DNA of 45,750 nucleotides from RGIG1995 sp045126815 (lineage in GTDB: Bacteria; Bacillota; Clostridia; Oscillospirales; CAG-272). The notes beneath the pieces were generated by a model. The model made no database searches and was not told the origin of the DNA. It saw only the letters and a program-made list of their open reading frames with translations. A program made the translations under genes and the position numbers. This document shows, one piece after another, positions 1 through 8,957 of the stretch (position 1 is its first letter; each line of letters starts with the position of its first letter). The stretch spans positions 1-45,750 of the forward strand of contig JBGVPD010000061.1 of NCBI GenBank assembly GCA_045126815.1, written 5' to 3'.

Positions 1-56
1 TAAGATGATTTCTAATTTTGAAAAATAGTTTTTCACTCTAAACTCTCCTAAAAAAT

Positions 57-112
57 AAACATTCGTATGCGCATCTTCTAAGACCTAACGATGTGCAAAC
101 GAATGTTTTATT
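57..112. terminator. Large hairpin, probable terminator of a gene outside the window
   Basis: An outer stem AAACATTCGT (57-66) pairs with ACGAATGTTT (99-108). After a 2x2 internal loop, an inner stem at 69-75 pairs with 90-96 (one G-T wobble). The loop is 76-89. T-rich DNA follows on both strands (TTTTATT on plus, TTTATTTTTT on minus), so it could end transcripts from either side. No coding sequence is visible in 1-265 apart from this and the ppdK terminator. Confidence 0.5.
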
Positions 113-205
113 AACATTCAACTACTCGGTAGCAGTTATACATATTTATTTTCTATATAATAACATAATAAGAATAAAAAAGCAATAATAAATTTGTAAC
201 TTGAC

Positions 206-238
206 TAAAAAAATCCGCCCGAATTTCTTCGAGCGGAT
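206..238 (-). terminator. Intrinsic terminator of ppdK
   Basis: Stem 213-223 pairs with 228-238 (one mismatch, loop TTTC). On the minus strand it is followed directly by a run of seven T, then AGTCAAGT. It lies 28 bp past the ppdK stop codon. The same tail follows the minus-strand terminator near 35335. Confidence 0.85.
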
Positions 239-265
239 AATTTTGTTTTATAATTTAGTTATGAA

Positions 266-2896
266 TTACTGTTCGTCTTTAATAGCAGCCTGAGCAGCAG
301 AGAGACGAGCTATCGGCACACGGAAGGGTGAGCATGATACGTATGAGAGACCGATTCTGTGACAGAATTCAACAGATGTGGGGTCACCACCGTGTTCACC
401 ACAGATACCAAGCTTGATGTCGGGGCGAGTAGCCTTACCGAGTTCAGCAGCCATCTTTACGAGCTTACCAACGCCGTTCTGGTCGAGACGAGCGAAGGGA
501 TCGTTTTCGTAAATCTTTGTATCGTAGTATGCAGGGAGGAACTTACCGGCGTCATCACGGCTGAAGCCGAATGTCATCTGTGTAAGGTCGTTTGTACCAA
601 AGCTGAAGAATTCAGCTTCCTTAGCAACTTCGTCTGCTGTAAGAGCAGCTCTGGGGATTTCGATCATTGTACCAACTTTGTATGTGAGTTCAACACCTGC
701 AGCTGCGATTTCTGCATCAGCAGTAGCAACAACGATGTCCTTAACGAACTTAAGTTCTTTAACTTCACCAACAAGAGGAATCATGATTTCGGGAAGAACC
801 TTCCATTCGGAGTGTTTCTTCTGTGTATTGATAGCAGCACGGATAACTGCTTTTGTCTGCATCTTTGCAATTTCAGGATATGTTACTGCAAGACGGCAAC
901 CACGGTGACCCATCATGGGGTTGAATTCGTGGAGTGAAGAAATAATTGCCTTAATGTCAGCAACTGTCTTACCCTGAGTCTTAGCGAGAAGCTCGATATC
1001 CTTTTCTTCAGTGGGAACGAACTCATGAAGCGGAGGATCGAGGAAACGAATTGTAACAGGTCTGCCTTCCATAGCTTCGTAAAGCTTTTCGAAGTCGCCC
1101 TGCTGCATGGGAAGAAGCTTATCAAGAGCTTTTTCTCTCTGTTCAACAGTGTCAGAGCAGATCATTTCACGGATTGCAGCGATTCTGTCGCCTTCGAAGA
1201 ACATGTGTTCTGTACGGCAGAGACCGATACCTTCAGCGCCGAGTTCGAATGCTTTCTTAGCATCAGTTACGTTATCAGCGTTTGTTCTAACCTGGAGTTT
1301 TCTGTACTTGTCAGCCCAGTCCATAATTCTCTGGAATTCACCAACGATAGAAGCATCTACTGTGGGTATAAGACCTTCGTAAATGTTACCTGTTGAACCG
1401 TCGATAGAAATGAAGCTGCCTTCTGTAAATTTCTTACCTGCGAGAGTAAATACCTTGTTATCTTCGTCCATGTTGATTGCAGAACAACCGGATACACAGC
1501 ATGTACCCATACCACGAGCAACAACGGCTGCGTGAGATGTCATACCACCACGAACTGTGAGGATACCCTGAGAAGCTTTCATACCTTCGATATCTTCGGG
1601 AGATGTTTCAAGACGAACAAGAACTACTTTTTCGCCTCTTGCATTCCATGCAACAGCGTCTTCAGCTGTGAATACTACCTTACCGCAAGCAGCACCGGGA
1701 GATGCGGGAAGAGCTTTTCCGATAGGAGCAGCAGCCTTAAGAGCCTTTGTATCAAACTGAGGATGGAGAAGTGTGTCAAGGTTTCTGGGGTCGATCATTG
1801 CAACAGCTTCTTTATCTGTGATCATGCCTTCGTCAACGAGGTCACAAGCGATCTTAAGAGCAGCCTTTGCAGTTCTCTTACCGTTTCTTGTCTGAAGCAT
1901 ATAGAGCTTTCTGTCTTCAATTGTGAATTCCATATCCTGCATATCGCGGTAATGGTTTTCAAGTGTATTACAGATGTCAGTAAACTGCTTGAATACTTCA
2001 GGCATAATTTCTTCCATCTTGGAGATAGGCATAGGAGTACGAACACCGGCAACAACGTCTTCGCCCTGAGCGTTCATAAGGAACTCACCCATAAGCTTCT
2101 TTTCGCCTGTTGCAGGGTCACGTGTAAATGCAACACCAGTACCTGATGTTTCGCCCATGTTACCGAACGCCATCATCTGTACGTTAACTGCAGTACCCCA
2201 GCTGTAAGGAATATCGTTGTCTCTTCTGTAAACGTTTGCACGGGGGTTGTCCCAGCTTCTGAATACGGCTTCAACAGCGCCGAAGAGCTGTTCTTTAGGA
2301 TCAGTGGGGAAGTCCTTACCGATCTTGTTCTTGTATTCAGCTTTGAACTGTGTAGCGAGAACCTTGAGGTCTTCAGCTGTAAGTTCAACGTCCTGAGTTA
2401 CGCCTTTTTCTTCCTTCATCTTGTCGATGAGCTGTTCGAAGTATTTCTTACCAACTTCCATAACAACGTCTGAATACATCTGAATAAATCTTCTGTAGCA
2501 GTCCCAAGCCCATCTGGGGTTTCCGGATTTAGCAGCAATTACTTCAACAACCTGTTCGTTAAGACCGAGGTTGAGGATAGTATCCATCATACCGGGCATA
2601 GATGCACGAGCACCACTTCTTACAGATACGAGAAGGGGGTTTTCAGCATCGCCGAATTTCTTTCCTGTGATTTCTTCCATCTTGTCGATGTACTGCATGA
2701 TTTCAGCCTGAATGTCAGCATTGATCTTTCTGCCGTCTTCGTAGTACTGAGTACATGCCTCTGTTGAGATAGTGAAGCCCTGAGGAACGGGGAGTCCGAG
2801 CTGAGTCATTTCAGCAAGGTTAGCACCCTTACCACCGAGGATTTCACGCATTTTTGCATTACCTTCTTTAAAAAGGTAACAATACTTCTTTGCCAT
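266..2896 (-). CDS. ppdK: Pyruvate, phosphate dikinase
   Basis: Interconverts pyruvate + ATP + phosphate with PEP + AMP + pyrophosphate in the cytoplasm, giving anaerobes PPi-linked glycolysis or gluconeogenesis. The 876 residues match the usual clostridial length. Visible parts are the N-terminal nucleotide-binding domain (GGKGANLAEM at 21-30, RSGA near 93), the phosphohistidine swivel domain with GGMTSHAA at 450-457 (catalytic His455, the same number as in the Clostridium symbiosum enzyme), and the C-terminal PEP/pyruvate TIM barrel with the CGEHGGDP motif. The start has an ideal GGAGG upstream (plus-strand CCTCC near 2906). It is a single-gene unit with its own terminator, divergent from pth. 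No regulatory PPDK kinase gene is nearby. The identification is secure. Confidence 0.98.
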   Translation of the reverse strand: MAKKYCYLFKEGNAKMREILGGKGANLAEMTQLGLPVPQGFTISTEACTQYYEDGRKINADIQAEIMQYIDKMEEITGKKFGDAENPLLVSVRSGARASMPGMMDTILNLGLNEQVVEVIAAKSGNPRWAWDCYRRFIQMYSDVVMEVGKKYFEQLIDKMKEEKGVTQDVELTAEDLKVLATQFKAEYKNKIGKDFPTDPKEQLFGAVEAVFRSWDNPRANVYRRDNDIPYSWGTAVNVQMMAFGNMGETSGTGVAFTRDPATGEKKLMGEFLMNAQGEDVVAGVRTPMPISKMEEIMPEVFKQFTDICNTLENHYRDMQDMEFTIEDRKLYMLQTRNGKRTAKAALKIACDLVDEGMITDKEAVAMIDPRNLDTLLHPQFDTKALKAAAPIGKALPASPGAACGKVVFTAEDAVAWNARGEKVVLVRLETSPEDIEGMKASQGILTVRGGMTSHAAVVARGMGTCCVSGCSAINMDEDNKVFTLAGKKFTEGSFISIDGSTGNIYEGLIPTVDASIVGEFQRIMDWADKYRKLQVRTNADNVTDAKKAFELGAEGIGLCRTEHMFFEGDRIAAIREMICSDTVEQREKALDKLLPMQQGDFEKLYEAMEGRPVTIRFLDPPLHEFVPTEEKDIELLAKTQGKTVADIKAIISSLHEFNPMMGHRGCRLAVTYPEIAKMQTKAVIRAAINTQKKHSEWKVLPEIMIPLVGEVKELKFVKDIVVATADAEIAAAGVELTYKVGTMIEIPRAALTADEVAKEAEFFSFGTNDLTQMTFGFSRDDAGKFLPAYYDTKIYENDPFARLDQNGVGKLVKMAAELGKATRPDIKLGICGEHGGDPTSVEFCHRIGLSYVSCSPFRVPIARLSAAQAAIKDEQ

Positions 2897-3078
2897 TTGA
2901 AAGTACCTCCAATGTGTATTTTAAATATTTTTTGTAAACTTTGTTTTGACCTTCCAACATTTTATCATATTATTAATTAAATTTCCATAGTTTTTTGCAA
3001 ATTTTACAAACTTTTTAATATTTTGGTAGTTCTAACGAAAAAATATACTGGATTTTGTGAATAATTTGACAAATCCTA

Positions 3079-3108
3079 TTGATTTTTAAACCAAATGGGT
3101 AGTATAAT
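3079..3108 (+). promoter_or_regulatory. Sigma-A promoter of the pth-mfd leader transcript
   Basis: TTGATT (3079-3084), an 18-bp spacer and a consensus TATAAT (3103-3108). Transcription would start near 3115, leaving about 155 nt of leader before the pth start at 3271. Confidence 0.6.
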
Positions 3109-3122
3109 TGTAGGGTAATGGT

Positions 3123-3218
3123 TGATACCTCTTTTAGAGATAAAGGTATCACTCAGGTTTATACAGATTATCAAGCGGAGTTTGCAATAAGTGTATATTG
3201 CAACTTACCGCTTTTTTG
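3123..3218 (+). promoter_or_regulatory. Structured 5' leader with intrinsic terminator ahead of pth (attenuator or small RNA)
   Basis: A first hairpin pairs TGATACCT (3123-3130) with AGGTATCA (3144-3151). A second two-part hairpin pairs AAGCGG (3173-3178) with CCGCTT (3208-3213), and TTGCAATA (3182-3189) with TATTGCAA (3196-3203). It is followed at once by a T run and a second T run. The second hairpin has the form of an intrinsic terminator, yet it lies between a consensus promoter and the pth start. Either it attenuates pth-mfd, or the first ~100 nt are a small RNA with read-through. It matches no riboswitch class I recognise. Confidence 0.6.
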
Positions 3219-3270
3219 GCTTTTTGATAAAAATATTTGGTGCAGATATGAAAAAACGGAGGAAACGCAA

Positions 3271-3897
3271 ATGGGTAATATATTTGACCTTTTTAAACAA
3301 ATTGAAAACAATAGAAATACGAACACGGGGAACGTTACCCATCTTGTAGTAGGACTCGGAAATCCCGGAGAAAAGTATGCAAAAACCAGACATAACGCAG
3401 GTTTTATGGCGATTGATCATATATCCGAAAAGTTAAATATAAAAGTTAACAAAGCAAAATTCAAAGCACTTGTTTGTGACGTGAATATAGGCTCGAAAAG
3501 GGTTCTTTTTATGAAGCCTCAAACGTTTATGAACAACAGCGGAGAGGCAGTGAGAGAGGCTGTGGATTTTTATAAGATCCCAAATGAAAACGTGATAGTC
3601 ATATATGATGATATATCTCTCCAACCGGGTAAAATGAGAATAAGATTAAAGGGCAGTGACGGCGGACATAATGGTATCAAAAGCATAATACATCATTTGT
3701 CTTCAAGTGATTTCCCGAGAATTAAAATAGGTGTCGGAGCAAAACCGAATCCCGAATACGACCTTGCTGATTGGGTGCTTGGAAATATTCCTAAAGAGGA
3801 TATGGAAAACATAGCAAAGTGTATCGAAAATTCACACGAATGTGTCTCTCTTATGGTAGAGGGAAATTCAAACAAAGCTATGGAAAAATTTAACTGA
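3271..3897 (+). CDS. pth: Peptidyl-tRNA hydrolase
   Basis: Releases tRNA from peptidyl-tRNA that has dropped off ribosomes. Family motifs are all present: VVGLGNPG, TRHNAGF with the catalytic His, MKPQTFMNNSG, and the DDISLQPG...GGHNG segment. The start chosen is ATG 3271, preceded by GGAGG with 6-7 nt spacing. The frame stays open to 3118, but that upstream part overlaps the leader terminator and has no homology-like content. From 3271 the protein has 208 residues, including an N-terminal extension of about 20 residues before the conserved core. mfd begins one base after its stop codon, as is common in Firmicutes. Confidence 0.96.
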   Translation: MGNIFDLFKQIENNRNTNTGNVTHLVVGLGNPGEKYAKTRHNAGFMAIDHISEKLNIKVNKAKFKALVCDVNIGSKRVLFMKPQTFMNNSGEAVREAVDFYKIPNENVIVIYDDISLQPGKMRIRLKGSDGGHNGIKSIIHHLSSSDFPRIKIGVGAKPNPEYDLADWVLGNIPKEDMENIAKCIENSHECVSLMVEGNSNKAMEKFN

Positions 3898-3898
3898 T

Positions 3899-6800
3899 AT
3901 GAGTATAGTTACACAACAAATTAAATACGAGAAAGAATACAAAAGTATTCTCAATAACGCATTAAATCAAATGGCATCAGAAAGACCGCACCCTCTGTCT
4001 GTAACGGGACTCAGCGAGGGTGCGGCTGAAGCCTTTTATGCAGAAATTGTTTCCGACATTAAGGAAGATACGGGTAAAGGTGTATTGCTTATTACCCCTG
4101 ATGAAAAAACGCAGCAGAGGCTGAAAAACACGTTAGAATCAAACGGTAAGAGGTGTTATATTTATCCTTACCGCGACTATGTTTTTCACAACATAACGGC
4201 ATCGCACGAATTTGAACATGAGAGACTTAAAGTTTTAAATGCTTTACAGTTAAATGAATTTGACGTGATCTTGGCGACACCCGATGCGGCTTTGCAGTAT
4301 ACGATGCCTTTGGAATTGCTGGAAAAATCTGTTTTAAATATCGATATTGATAAGCAGTATGATATTTCCGATATAACGAGATTTCTTGACGATAACGGTT
4401 ATATTCACGTTGATATGGTTGATAGTGTCGGTCAGTATTCTGTAAGAGGCGGAATACTGGACGTTTTTTCTCCATGCGCTGAAAGACCGTTCAGAATTGA
4501 CTTTTTTGATGTTGATATTGAGCAAATGGGCACGTTTGACGTTTTGACTCAGAGAAGAATAGAACAGATAAACAAAGCGAGGATAATTCCTGCGAAAGAG
4601 GTCATTCTCTCAAAAAAAAAGAGAGAAGAATTAAAAAAAGTATTGATAAGCCATCTTAAAAAAATCAGCGGAACACCTGCGGAAGAAACAGTTAAGAGTG
4701 AACTTGAGACAGTTATTTCCGGGAACGAATGTTCTTTTGCTGATAAGTATATATCCTTGATCTATCAAGATAAAAAATGTTTGCTTGATTATTTCGTTAA
4801 GGAATATTTTTGTATTATTCACTCCTATAGCGGTGTAAAAGACAGAATAAAGGCTTATGAATGGCAAAATTCGCAGAATGAAACAGAGCTCATAGAAATT
4901 GGAAGTGTAAGCCCTAAATACGCCGATTACTCAAAGAAAATGGCAGATTTTGAGTATTACACCGAAAAAAATCCCACTTTGTTTACCGATACGTTTTTAA
5001 CGTCTATAGGTAATAAGAAGTTATCGGGAGTATATAATTTTGTAACGAAACAAACGGTCTCATACTTTGAAAATTATCCTCTATTACTTGAAGATCTGAC
5101 TTCTTACGTACAAAATAATTATAAAATCGCAATACTTACCGAGAGTGAGCAGAAAGCAAAGACTTTGCTAAATATGCTAAGCGATTCGGGTGTTCCCGCA
5201 ATAATGGGAATAAGCGGTAATACACAGCTTCCGAAGGGTGTGCCTTGTATATTATTTGATACGGTCGTTGGCGGATTTGAACTTACTTTGTCAAAATTTG
5301 TTTGTTTATCTTTGAGAGCAAATTCGGGACTTTCGATAAAAGATGCTTACAAAAAGAAGAAAAAAACTTCTAAAAAAAGTGCGCAGGAAAAGATACTTTC
5401 TTACGCTGATTTAACAGAAGGGGATTATGTTGTTCACGACGTTCACGGAATAGGAAAATACATCGGGCTTCATACGTTGACACTTGACGGAATAACAAAG
5501 GATTTTGTTAAGATAATGTATTCGGGAAACGATATGCTGTATCTGCCTTGCACACAGCTTGACTCTATAGCGAAATACATCGGCGCAAAATCGGAAGACG
5601 GTACTTTGAAGCTGTCAAAAATGGGTGGCAGTGAGTGGACAAAAGCCAAGACTAAGGTTAAAAAAGCAGCTAAAGAAATGGCTAAAGAACTTATAAGTCT
5701 TTATGCCGAACGGTTACGCAAAAAGGGTATAGCTTTCGACAAGGACGATGCTATGCAGAGAGAATTCGAAGACGGATTTGAGTATGAAGAGACCGACGGG
5801 CAGTTGTCTGCAATAAATGAGATCAAGTCGGATATGGAAATGTCATATCCTATGGATAGGTTACTGTGCGGAGACGTTGGATTCGGTAAAACGGAAGTGG
5901 CTTTAAGAGCCGCTTTTAAGGCTGTTAACAGCTCAAAACAAGTTGCTATATTGGTACCTACGACCATTCTTGCGTTACAGCATTTTCAGACGATTTCTGC
6001 CCGTATGCGCGGATTTCCCGTGAAAATTGATATGCTGTCGAGATTTACGACACCGAAGCAACAGGCAGAGGTGATACGAAGAATAAAGAGGGGCGAAACT
6101 GATATTGTAGTCGGGACTCATAGGCTTTTGAGTAAAGATATTGACTTTAAAGCTTTGGGACTTGTTATTATTGACGAAGAACAAAGATTTGGAGTAGCTC
6201 ATAAAGAAAAATTAAAAACTTTAACAAGAAACGTAGACGTACTTACCTTAACCGCAACACCCATACCCCGTACGCTAAACATGGCTATGAGCGGTATTCG
6301 AGATATGTCGGTTCTTGAGGAAGCGCCGGGAGACAGATTGCCCGTACAGTCTTACGTTTTAGAGTATGACGATCTGATTATTTCCGAGGCAATAAAGAAA
6401 GAGTTACGCCGAGGTGGACAGGTATTCTATCTTCACAACAATATTGAAACTATCGATTATGCTGCCAGAAGAGTATCGGCTATGGTTCCAGATGCCAGAA
6501 TCGCTATAGCTCACGGAAGAATGGACAAAGAGACTATAAGTGAATTATGGCGTTCGCTTATTGAGGGCGAAATTGACGTATTTATTTCAACCACCATAAT
6601 CGAAAGCGGTGTTGATGTACCGAACGCAAATACGCTTATAATAGAAAATGCTGATAAATTCGGTTTGGCTCAGCTTCATCAGATAAGGGGAAGAGTAGGC
6701 AGGAGCAGCAGAAGAGCTTATGCATATTTTACTTTCCCCAAGGGTAAAGCTTTATCTGAAATTGCGACAAAACGTTTGTCGGCTATAAGAGAATATACAG

Positions 6801-7417
6801 AATTCGGAGCAGGATTTAAAGTTGCTTTACGTGACCTTGAAATAAGGGGTGCGGGAAATATACTTGGTGCCGAACAGCACGGTCACTTACAGACGGTCGG
6901 TTATGATATGTATATGAAAATTCTTAACGAGGCTGTTCTTGAAGAAAAGGGAGAAATTACTTCGCCCAGAAAAGAATGCGCGGTTGATTTAAACGTTAAC
7001 GCATATATACCTGAAAAATACGTCAGTGTTTCTTCGCAAAGAATTGACGTATACAAAAAAATAGCGTTGATAGAAACTGCCGAAGATATGCGAGATATTA
7101 CCGATGAATTGCTTGACAGATACGGAGATATGCCAAAATGTGTTATTGATCTGATAAAGGTATCTTTGTTGAGAAAATTAGGTGAAACGCTCGGAATATG
7201 TAAAATTGAAAAAAGAGGCGGAAACGTTCTTATTTATCCTTACGTTATGAATACGGGGGCATGGACGTATATTGCTGCTCAAAACAAGGGAAAAGTTCTT
7301 ATGAACTTGGGTTCAAAACCGTACGTTAGCTGTAAATTAGATAAGGATACAGAGCTTTTTGAATACGTAACTAAATTTCTTGACCAATATAAAGAGGCTT
7401 TGGAAAATAACGGTTGA
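3899..7417 (+). CDS. mfd: Transcription-repair coupling factor
   Basis: ATP-driven DNA translocase that pushes stalled RNA polymerase off DNA and recruits UvrA. Its 1172 residues are typical. Domain order is a UvrB-like N-terminal part (about 1-350), the RNA-polymerase-interacting CarD-like domain (about 500-560, GDYVVHDVHGIGKY), superfamily 2 helicase lobes with Walker A GDVGFGKT near 657, DEEQ near 759 and TATPIPRT, and the C-terminal TRCF domain. There is no strong ribosome binding site before the ATG, and the 1-nt gap to pth suggests translational coupling. A long lysine run sits just before the CarD-like domain. Confidence 0.98.
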   Translation: MSIVTQQIKYEKEYKSILNNALNQMASERPHPLSVTGLSEGAAEAFYAEIVSDIKEDTGKGVLLITPDEKTQQRLKNTLESNGKRCYIYPYRDYVFHNITASHEFEHERLKVLNALQLNEFDVILATPDAALQYTMPLELLEKSVLNIDIDKQYDISDITRFLDDNGYIHVDMVDSVGQYSVRGGILDVFSPCAERPFRIDFFDVDIEQMGTFDVLTQRRIEQINKARIIPAKEVILSKKKREELKKVLISHLKKISGTPAEETVKSELETVISGNECSFADKYISLIYQDKKCLLDYFVKEYFCIIHSYSGVKDRIKAYEWQNSQNETELIEIGSVSPKYADYSKKMADFEYYTEKNPTLFTDTFLTSIGNKKLSGVYNFVTKQTVSYFENYPLLLEDLTSYVQNNYKIAILTESEQKAKTLLNMLSDSGVPAIMGISGNTQLPKGVPCILFDTVVGGFELTLSKFVCLSLRANSGLSIKDAYKKKKKTSKKSAQEKILSYADLTEGDYVVHDVHGIGKYIGLHTLTLDGITKDFVKIMYSGNDMLYLPCTQLDSIAKYIGAKSEDGTLKLSKMGGSEWTKAKTKVKKAAKEMAKELISLYAERLRKKGIAFDKDDAMQREFEDGFEYEETDGQLSAINEIKSDMEMSYPMDRLLCGDVGFGKTEVALRAAFKAVNSSKQVAILVPTTILALQHFQTISARMRGFPVKIDMLSRFTTPKQQAEVIRRIKRGETDIVVGTHRLLSKDIDFKALGLVIIDEEQRFGVAHKEKLKTLTRNVDVLTLTATPIPRTLNMAMSGIRDMSVLEEAPGDRLPVQSYVLEYDDLIISEAIKKELRRGGQVFYLHNNIETIDYAARRVSAMVPDARIAIAHGRMDKETISELWRSLIEGEIDVFISTTIIESGVDVPNANTLIIENADKFGLAQLHQIRGRVGRSSRRAYAYFTFPKGKALSEIATKRLSAIREYTEFGAGFKVALRDLEIRGAGNILGAEQHGHLQTVGYDMYMKILNEAVLEEKGEITSPRKECAVDLNVNAYIPEKYVSVSSQRIDVYKKIALIETAEDMRDITDELLDRYGDMPKCVIDLIKVSLLRKLGETLGICKIEKRGGNVLIYPYVMNTGAWTYIAAQNKGKVLMNLGSKPYVSCKLDKDTELFEYVTKFLDQYKEALENNG

Positions 7418-7543
7418 TTAAGAGTACGCATATATTGCGGGTATTGATTTTTGGTGTGTATTATGTTAATATGTTATTCATGCTAGTTTAATCTTTGTTA
7501 AGGGGGTGACGTTATTTTATTTGTTATCCAGAAGATATTTAAT

Positions 7544-8935
7544 GTGATCAATATCATTTGGAACTGGATATTTGAGTTATACAGTTTCAAGGTTATATAT
7601 AAGATTACCGGTTTATTTTTTACGAGAAGGTTCAAAAAAGCGACGGTCAATCATAAATACGCTATACTTGTTGCGGCTAGAAACGAAGAAAAAGTAGTTG
7701 GAAATCTTGTTGACAGTATAAGAAAGCAAGATTATCCTCAAGAGCTTGTTACCATCTTTGTTGTAGCTGATAACTGTACAGACAATACTGCAGAGGTATC
7801 AAGACAACAAGGAGCTATTTGTTATGAAAGATTTGATCCCGACCACAGAACTAAGGGATTTGCACTTCAGTATCTTGTAAAATGTATAGACAGAGATTAC
7901 GGAATAGACGCGTTTGAGGGGTACTTTATATTTGATGCCGATAATTTGTTGAAAAGCGATTATCTGAAGAATATGAATGAGTCTTTTGATGCAGGTGAAA
8001 AGATCATAACGTCGTACCGAAATACAAAGAATTTTGATGACAACTGGATATCGGCGTCATACGGTGTTCACTGGATAAGAACGATAAGAAATGAACACAG
8101 AGCAAGGTCTCTCTTTCATCTTGCGACTAGAATACAAGGAACGGGATTCTTGTTTGCGTGGGAAGTTATAAAAGACGGGTGGAATTATACTAGTTTGACC
8201 GAGGACAGAGCCTTCTGTGCTGATGCTGTAGCAAACGGATACAAGATTTCTTATAATAACAAGGCTGAATTTTATGATGAACAGCCTATTGATATCAAAA
8301 CGGCGTTTCGCCAGAGAATACGTTGGTCAAAAGGTCACCTACAGGCGCTTGTTGAGACAGGACCGCAGCTTTTCTCTCACATATTTGTAACAAAGGGAAT
8401 GGCAAATAAACATCTTGGTGACAAAAAAGAAACTACACCGGTATGGAAGTTGATTTTTAACAATATCAGGCTTCGTTTTATGAGTTTTGATATGCTTACG
8501 GTTGTACTTCCGAAGAGTTTCGTATCTTTTGTAAAGACTGTGTTGGTTTACATATTAAAGATTATTTTGATATTCGGCGGAAGTGCAAGATTGACACAAG
8601 AGTATTCTCCGAATATAATACAAAAACTGTTTGAGGATTTTGGAATAGTTATTCCTCAAAATTCAGTGTTTTCTTTTATTTTCTTTGTCTTTACGAGCAC
8701 ATTTTTGGCGTATATGTCGAGTGTATTGACGGCGGTTTACGTTTATCTTATCGAATACAAACGAATAAAAAAGATAAAATTAAGCAAAAAGAAATGGTTT
8801 TGCTTAACTTTTCCGTTGTTTGATATAATCGGTACGATATCGTTGTTTATTGCGCTTTTCAGAAAAGTTGAATGGACGCCGATCGTTCACTCTGCGGCTA
8901 TTAATATTGATGAGATCGAAAATAAGAAAAATTAA
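7544..8935 (+). CDS. Membrane glycosyltransferase, GT2 family (processive type)
   Basis: Inverting GT-A glycosyltransferase of the hyaluronan/N-acetylglucosamine-synthase-like group. Visible features are AARNEE near 44-49, the UDP/metal-binding DAD at 131-133, the acceptor-site TED at 219-221 and QRIRW at 257-261 (the QxxRW signature). About three hydrophobic helices follow (roughly 330-350, 380-408, 425-443). The product is probably a surface polysaccharide; the sugar cannot be told. The start is uncertain. GTG 7544 has only a weak site, whereas a very good AGGGGG lies at 7501-7506 and the frame is open back to 7502, so an ATT codon at 7514 or another unusual start could add about ten hydrophobic residues. 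Confidence 0.85.
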   Translation: MINIIWNWIFELYSFKVIYKITGLFFTRRFKKATVNHKYAILVAARNEEKVVGNLVDSIRKQDYPQELVTIFVVADNCTDNTAEVSRQQGAICYERFDPDHRTKGFALQYLVKCIDRDYGIDAFEGYFIFDADNLLKSDYLKNMNESFDAGEKIITSYRNTKNFDDNWISASYGVHWIRTIRNEHRARSLFHLATRIQGTGFLFAWEVIKDGWNYTSLTEDRAFCADAVANGYKISYNNKAEFYDEQPIDIKTAFRQRIRWSKGHLQALVETGPQLFSHIFVTKGMANKHLGDKKETTPVWKLIFNNIRLRFMSFDMLTVVLPKSFVSFVKTVLVYILKIILIFGGSARLTQEYSPNIIQKLFEDFGIVIPQNSVFSFIFFVFTSTFLAYMSSVLTAVYVYLIEYKRIKKIKLSKKKWFCLTFPLFDIIGTISLFIALFRKVEWTPIVHSAAINIDEIENKKN

Positions 8936-8957
8936 AATAAAGGCGGTGTAAGATATT

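Noticed and set aside
359..2146. Long plus-strand open frames opposite ppdK
   Set aside because: They mirror the ppdK codons on the opposite strand, are Cys/Ser/Thr-rich without domains and lack ribosome binding sites.
3115..3217. Known riboswitch or T-box ahead of pth
   Set aside because: No T-box AGGGTGG word, and no core of the purine, preQ1, c-di-GMP, fluoride or guanidine classes was recognised.
3118..3270. Upstream extension of Pth to 3118
   Set aside because: It would translate the leader terminator, has no ribosome binding site, and ATG 3271 has an ideal one.
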